Assembly (NCBI GenBank): GCA_030598385.1
Contig: JAUVQB010000076.1
Location: 1 to 6,934 of the forward strand
Direction: 5' to 3'
Source: Alphaproteobacteria bacterium
GTDB lineage: Bacteria > Pseudomonadota > Alphaproteobacteria > Kiloniellales > JAKSDN01
DNA length: 6,934 nucleotides
In this document: one piece after another, positions 4,250 to 6,934 of the stretch
Position numbering within the stretch: the first letter of the stretch is position 1
How the letters are laid out: each line of letters starts with the position of its first letter
Made by a program: the position numbers and the translations under genes
Notes under the pieces: generated by a model
What the model was told of the DNA's origin: nothing
The model's database searches: none
The model's input: the letters and a program-made list of their open reading frames with translations, nothing else

Positions 4250-6934
4250 ATGAGCGACCAACCGGTACCCGTTCCACTCGCAATTCAGGAGGAACTGGCA
4301 GAGCGAGGCCTTAGCGGCAAGATGTCGCTCATCGTCGAAGGCATGCCTGTTGGGGCAAGCCTTTCGGCCGGCACCAACAACTGGGACAACACCTTCTCCC
4401 TGACGGTCGCCGAGCTCAACGACCTGCGGTTCATCCCGCCACTCGACAACGATGGCGTCTATACGCTTTCGGTTCGTGTCCTGCGTTACGATTCCGATGG
4501 CTACGACGTGGCAGCCACGGTGGCCCTGTTCGACCTGAAGGTCGACTGCAGCGCCCAGCATCAGGCCAAGCTCGCCGAGGTCGAAGATACCGAAGCCAGG
4601 ATTGCCGCACTCGAGGCGAGCTTGCGCGCCGAGTCAAAGCAAAACCTGGCCGCGGCCGAAGCGGAATGGAGAGCCGCGGAAGAATCGCGTCTGGCCAAAG
4701 CCAAGGCAGACTGGCAAGCCCGGAGCGAAACGGCGCTGGCCGAACTCAAACAAACCTTGGCCCTCGAAGCCAAGCAGCAGTTGGCCGACGAGCGCGCCGC
4801 GCACAATGCCGAGGGCGACAAGCAGCGGGCTGCCGTGAAGGCCCGGCTGCAGGCCGAGCAGGAGCAGAGTCTGGCCGAGGCTCGCGCCCACTGGCAGAGC
4901 GAGACCGAACAGCATCTGGCAACCGAGCGCACCCAGTGGGAATCCGCCCTCCAGCAACGCATGGCGGAAGCCAAGGCGGCCTGGCGCGGCGGAGAGGAAA
5001 AGCGCCTGAGCGAAGCCAGGCAGGCGTGGCAACAGGAAGAGGAGAAGCGCTTACAGGCCGCGGCCTCCTCCTGGGATGTCGACGAGAGACAGCGCCTGCA
5101 GGGCGCCAAAGACAATTGGAATTCGGACGAAGAGCAGCGCCTGGCGACTGCGCTGGCGACCTGGGAGTCCGACGAGAAAAGGCGCTTGGCCGAGACCCTC
5201 GAAGCCAGACGCAAGGACGAACAGGATCGCTTAGACGCGCTCAAGGTCGAGTGGCAGGCCAAAACCGCACAGCAGTTGGCTCATGCCGAGACCGCCTGGC
5301 AGGAGAATCACGAAGACCAGCTATCCCAAGTACTATTGTCCCGCAATGCCGAAGAAGAAAAGCGCCTGAGTTCGGAGATTGGCAAGCTCAAGCAGGCCGA
5401 AACGGCGCGCATCGCCTCAAGACTGTCCCAGTGGCAGGAGGAGCAGGATAAGCAGCTGGCCGAGGCCCGGAAGGCCTGGGAGGAGAAAGAGGCCCAACGC
5501 TTCTCCGATGCCGAAGCGAAGTGGCAGGCCGCCGTGACCGAGCAACTGGCGAAACACAAGACCAAGCTGGAGCAGGACGCCGAGCAACGCGTGGCGGCGG
5601 CGGTTCAGGCCACCCAGAGCGAGGAAACCCAGCGCCTCGAAGCCGCCAAGAAATCCTGGCAAGGCGAGGAGGCCGAGCGCTTGTCCGCCGCCGAAGCCAA
5701 ATGGAAGGCGGCCGAGGCAGAAAAACTCGCCAACCTGCGCCAACAAACCGAACAGGACGTCGAGGCCCGTCTGGCGTCCCACAAGACCAATGGCGATGAC
5801 AAAGAACAGCAGCGCCTCTCGGCCGCCCGCGCCGCCTGGGAGGCGGAACAGGCCGAGCGCCTCAAGGCCGCTGAGCAGACCTGGCGAGCCGCCGAGGCCG
5901 AGCAGCGCATCGAAGACAAACGGACCTGGCAGGTCGAGGAGGCCGAGCGCCTGACAACCGCCGAGGCCAAGTGGAAGGCGGCCGAATCCGAACGCGTGGC
6001 CCAGCTCAAACTAGAGGTCGAGGAAGCCGCCGAGCGCCGCCTGGCCGCCTTGCAGAATACCGGCCAAAACCAAGCCGAAGCGCTCATGTCCACGGCGCGC
6101 GGCACCTGGGAGACCGAGCACAGGGAACGCATGTCGGCGGCCGAGGAGGCATGGCGCGCCGAGGAGATCGAGCGCTTGTCGGCGGCCAAGGCCGAATGGA
6201 AGGCCGCCGAGGCAAAGCGTCTGGCCGAGGTCCGCGAGCACACCGAGCAGGAAACCGAACGCCGCCTGGCAACGGCGCACTCCAAGGCGGCGGACCAGGT
6301 CAACGAACGCCTGGCCGCTGCCGAGGCCGAATGGAAGACTGCCGAGGCCGAGCGCCTGGCGGAGGTCCGGCGTCAGGCCGAAGAGGAGGTCGAACGCCGC
6401 CTCGCCATCACCGAGAGCGGCGGGCAGGAGCAGGTCGGCGAGCGCCTGGAAGCGGCCCGCAAGATCTGGCAGGCCGAAGAGGCCGAGCGCTTGTCCGCCG
6501 CCGAAGCCAAGTGGAAAGCGGAAGAAGCCGAGCGTCTGTCGGAGATGCGGCGACAGGCCGAAGAGGAGATGGAACGCCGTCTCGCGGCCATACCAAGCGG
6601 CGGCGAGATACAGAGCAGCGAGGATCTGGCGGCCGCCCGCGAGGCCTGGGAGGCCGAACAGAAAGAGCAGCTTGCGGAGATGCAAGAGGAATGGCGCAGC
6701 GAGCAGGAACAGCGCCTGGCCGAGGCCCGCAGGGCCTGGGAGATGGAACGCACGGAGATCGCCGCGGATGCCGTCGCCAAGTCGCAGAAGGAATTCGATC
6801 GCGTTTTGGCGAACGCCAAGGAGGCCTGGGACCAGGAGGGAGAGGTCAAGCTGGCGCGAGTCCGCGGTGCCTGGGAGTCGGAACTGACCCAGCGTACGGC
6901 CGAGGCCCAGGAAGAATGGGAAGCCAAGGAAGAG
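4250..6934 (+). CDS. Giant pentadecad-repeat helical protein with N-terminal adhesin-type Ig/cadherin-like domain, partial
   Basis: At least 895 residues, open at the right edge. There is no signal peptide or membrane segment. The ATG at 4250 is the only start after the in-frame TAA at 4229. It has no strong ribosome site (AGGA is about 22 bases upstream, GAAAGA about 12). Residues 5-99 match one repeat domain of large RTX/Bap-type adhesins: PLAI, IVEGMPVGASLSAGTNN, FSLTVAELNDLRFIPP and YTLSVRVL correspond to the usual PxGAxLSAGTDNGDGTWTL...LTLTPP...FTLTVTA pattern, usually found as many tandem copies but only once here. From about residue 104 it becomes charged helix, and from Trp140 to the edge it is a strict 15-residue repeat (consensus WQAEEAERLSAAEAK) of 50 full periods without indel. 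The 15/4 hydrophobic spacing suggests a right-handed coiled coil or long rod. Function is unknown. Possibilities are a cytoskeletal or filament protein, or a type I-secreted surface protein whose signal would sit at the missing C-terminus. Confidence 0.92.
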   Translation, partial: MSDQPVPVPLAIQEELAERGLSGKMSLIVEGMPVGASLSAGTNNWDNTFSLTVAELNDLRFIPPLDNDGVYTLSVRVLRYDSDGYDVAATVALFDLKVDCSAQHQAKLAEVEDTEARIAALEASLRAESKQNLAAAEAEWRAAEESRLAKAKADWQARSETALAELKQTLALEAKQQLADERAAHNAEGDKQRAAVKARLQAEQEQSLAEARAHWQSETEQHLATERTQWESALQQRMAEAKAAWRGGEEKRLSEARQAWQQEEEKRLQAAASSWDVDERQRLQGAKDNWNSDEEQRLATALATWESDEKRRLAETLEARRKDEQDRLDALKVEWQAKTAQQLAHAETAWQENHEDQLSQVLLSRNAEEEKRLSSEIGKLKQAETARIASRLSQWQEEQDKQLAEARKAWEEKEAQRFSDAEAKWQAAVTEQLAKHKTKLEQDAEQRVAAAVQATQSEETQRLEAAKKSWQGEEAERLSAAEAKWKAAEAEKLANLRQQTEQDVEARLASHKTNGDDKEQQRLSAARAAWEAEQAERLKAAEQTWRAAEAEQRIEDKRTWQVEEAERLTTAEAKWKAAESERVAQLKLEVEEAAERRLAALQNTGQNQAEALMSTARGTWETEHRERMSAAEEAWRAEEIERLSAAKAEWKAAEAKRLAEVREHTEQETERRLATAHSKAADQVNERLAAAEAEWKTAEAERLAEVRRQAEEEVERRLAITESGGQEQVGERLEAARKIWQAEEAERLSAAEAKWKAEEAERLSEMRRQAEEEMERRLAAIPSGGEIQSSEDLAAAREAWEAEQKEQLAEMQEEWRSEQEQRLAEARRAWEMERTEIAADAVAKSQKEFDRVLANAKEAWDQEGEVKLARVRGAWESELTQRTAEAQEEWEAKEE
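4667..6934 (+). repeat. 45-bp / 15-residue tandem repeat array, 51 rows
   Basis: Trp codons (TGG) in frame recur at 4667 plus multiples of 45, for example 4982, 5027, 5072, 5117, 5162, 5702, 6512, 6827 and 6917. From 4667 to 6917 is exactly 2250 bases, or 50 periods. Reading every row, position 1 is Trp in 32 of 51. Position 9 is Leu or another aliphatic/aromatic residue in nearly all (exceptions near 4802, 5882, 6737 and 6872). Position 8 is mostly Arg, and position 12 is Ala, Val or Leu. Most copies are diverged at DNA level, but 32 bases are identical between 5669-5700 and 6479-6510, exactly 18 periods apart, and the units at 6377 and 6557 are close copies 180 bases apart. The array probably continues past the window. 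Confidence 0.95.

Noticed and set aside
4148..4561. 137-codon minus-strand frame opposite the start of the giant gene
   Set aside because: The plus strand here encodes a recognisable adhesin-type domain continuous with the repeat array. The minus-strand product has no recognisable domain.
4561..6927. Several minus-strand frames of 120-233 codons rich in Ser/Ala/Cys or Leu/Gly/Phe
   Set aside because: They are mirror images of the 45-bp repeat, which lacks antisense stops because of its codon make-up. Their low complexity is inherited from the repeat.
4667..6934. CRISPR-like or minisatellite noncoding repeat
   Set aside because: The 45-bp period is coding, diverged at synonymous sites and conserved at amino-acid positions. 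There is no repeat-spacer alternation.
4250..6934. TolA, tape-measure or SMC-type identity for the giant protein
   Set aside because: No TolA membrane anchor, no ATPase Walker motifs and no phage neighbours are visible. Resemblance is limited to Ala/Glu/Arg-rich helix.

Overview
The window is a high-GC bacterial chromosome segment, most likely from an alphaproteobacterium. I infer this from GC-rich codon use, the tightly coupled argH-lptM-lysA order and a divergent TlpA-type thioredoxin gene beside argH, an arrangement I associate with Rhodospirillales-like and related alphaproteobacteria. The host cannot be named from sequence alone.

Left part (1-2610, minus strand): a conserved housekeeping operon read right to left. 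It runs argH (argininosuccinate lyase), lptM (small outer-membrane lipoprotein) and lysA (diaminopimelate decarboxylase, running off the left edge). Both junctions are 4-base stop/start overlaps (ATGA, GTGA), so translation is probably coupled. Divergent from argH, 22 bases away, is a Tat-signal-bearing TlpA/ResA-like thiol:disulfide protein (2633-3265, plus). A 99-base gap with one weak hairpin separates its end from the next convergent gene.

Right part (3365-6934): accessory-looking DNA with two divergent coiled-coil genes around a 330-base AT-richer spacer. On the minus strand is a 184-residue protein with a short leucine zipper (Asn at 'a', Leu at 'd') encoded by a 21-bp tandem repeat. 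On the plus strand, from 4250 past the right edge, is a giant repetitive protein. It starts with one bacterial Ig/cadherin-like domain of the kind found in large RTX/Bap-type adhesins. It then continues as a 15-residue (45-bp) repeat with consensus close to WQAEEAERLSAAEAK. Fifty consecutive periods, from 4667 to 6917, keep exact register without one insertion or deletion. Tryptophan occupies the first position in 32 of 51 rows, and Gly-containing hinges fall exactly on repeat boundaries.

The giant protein and its divergent zipper neighbour are the part of the window I do not recognise as a described system. A 15/4 (pentadecad) periodicity predicts a right-handed supercoil or a very long helical rod of more than 100 nm. 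I infer a structural, filament or surface role, but the sequence gives no enzymatic function, and the C-terminus that could show secretion or anchoring lies outside the window.
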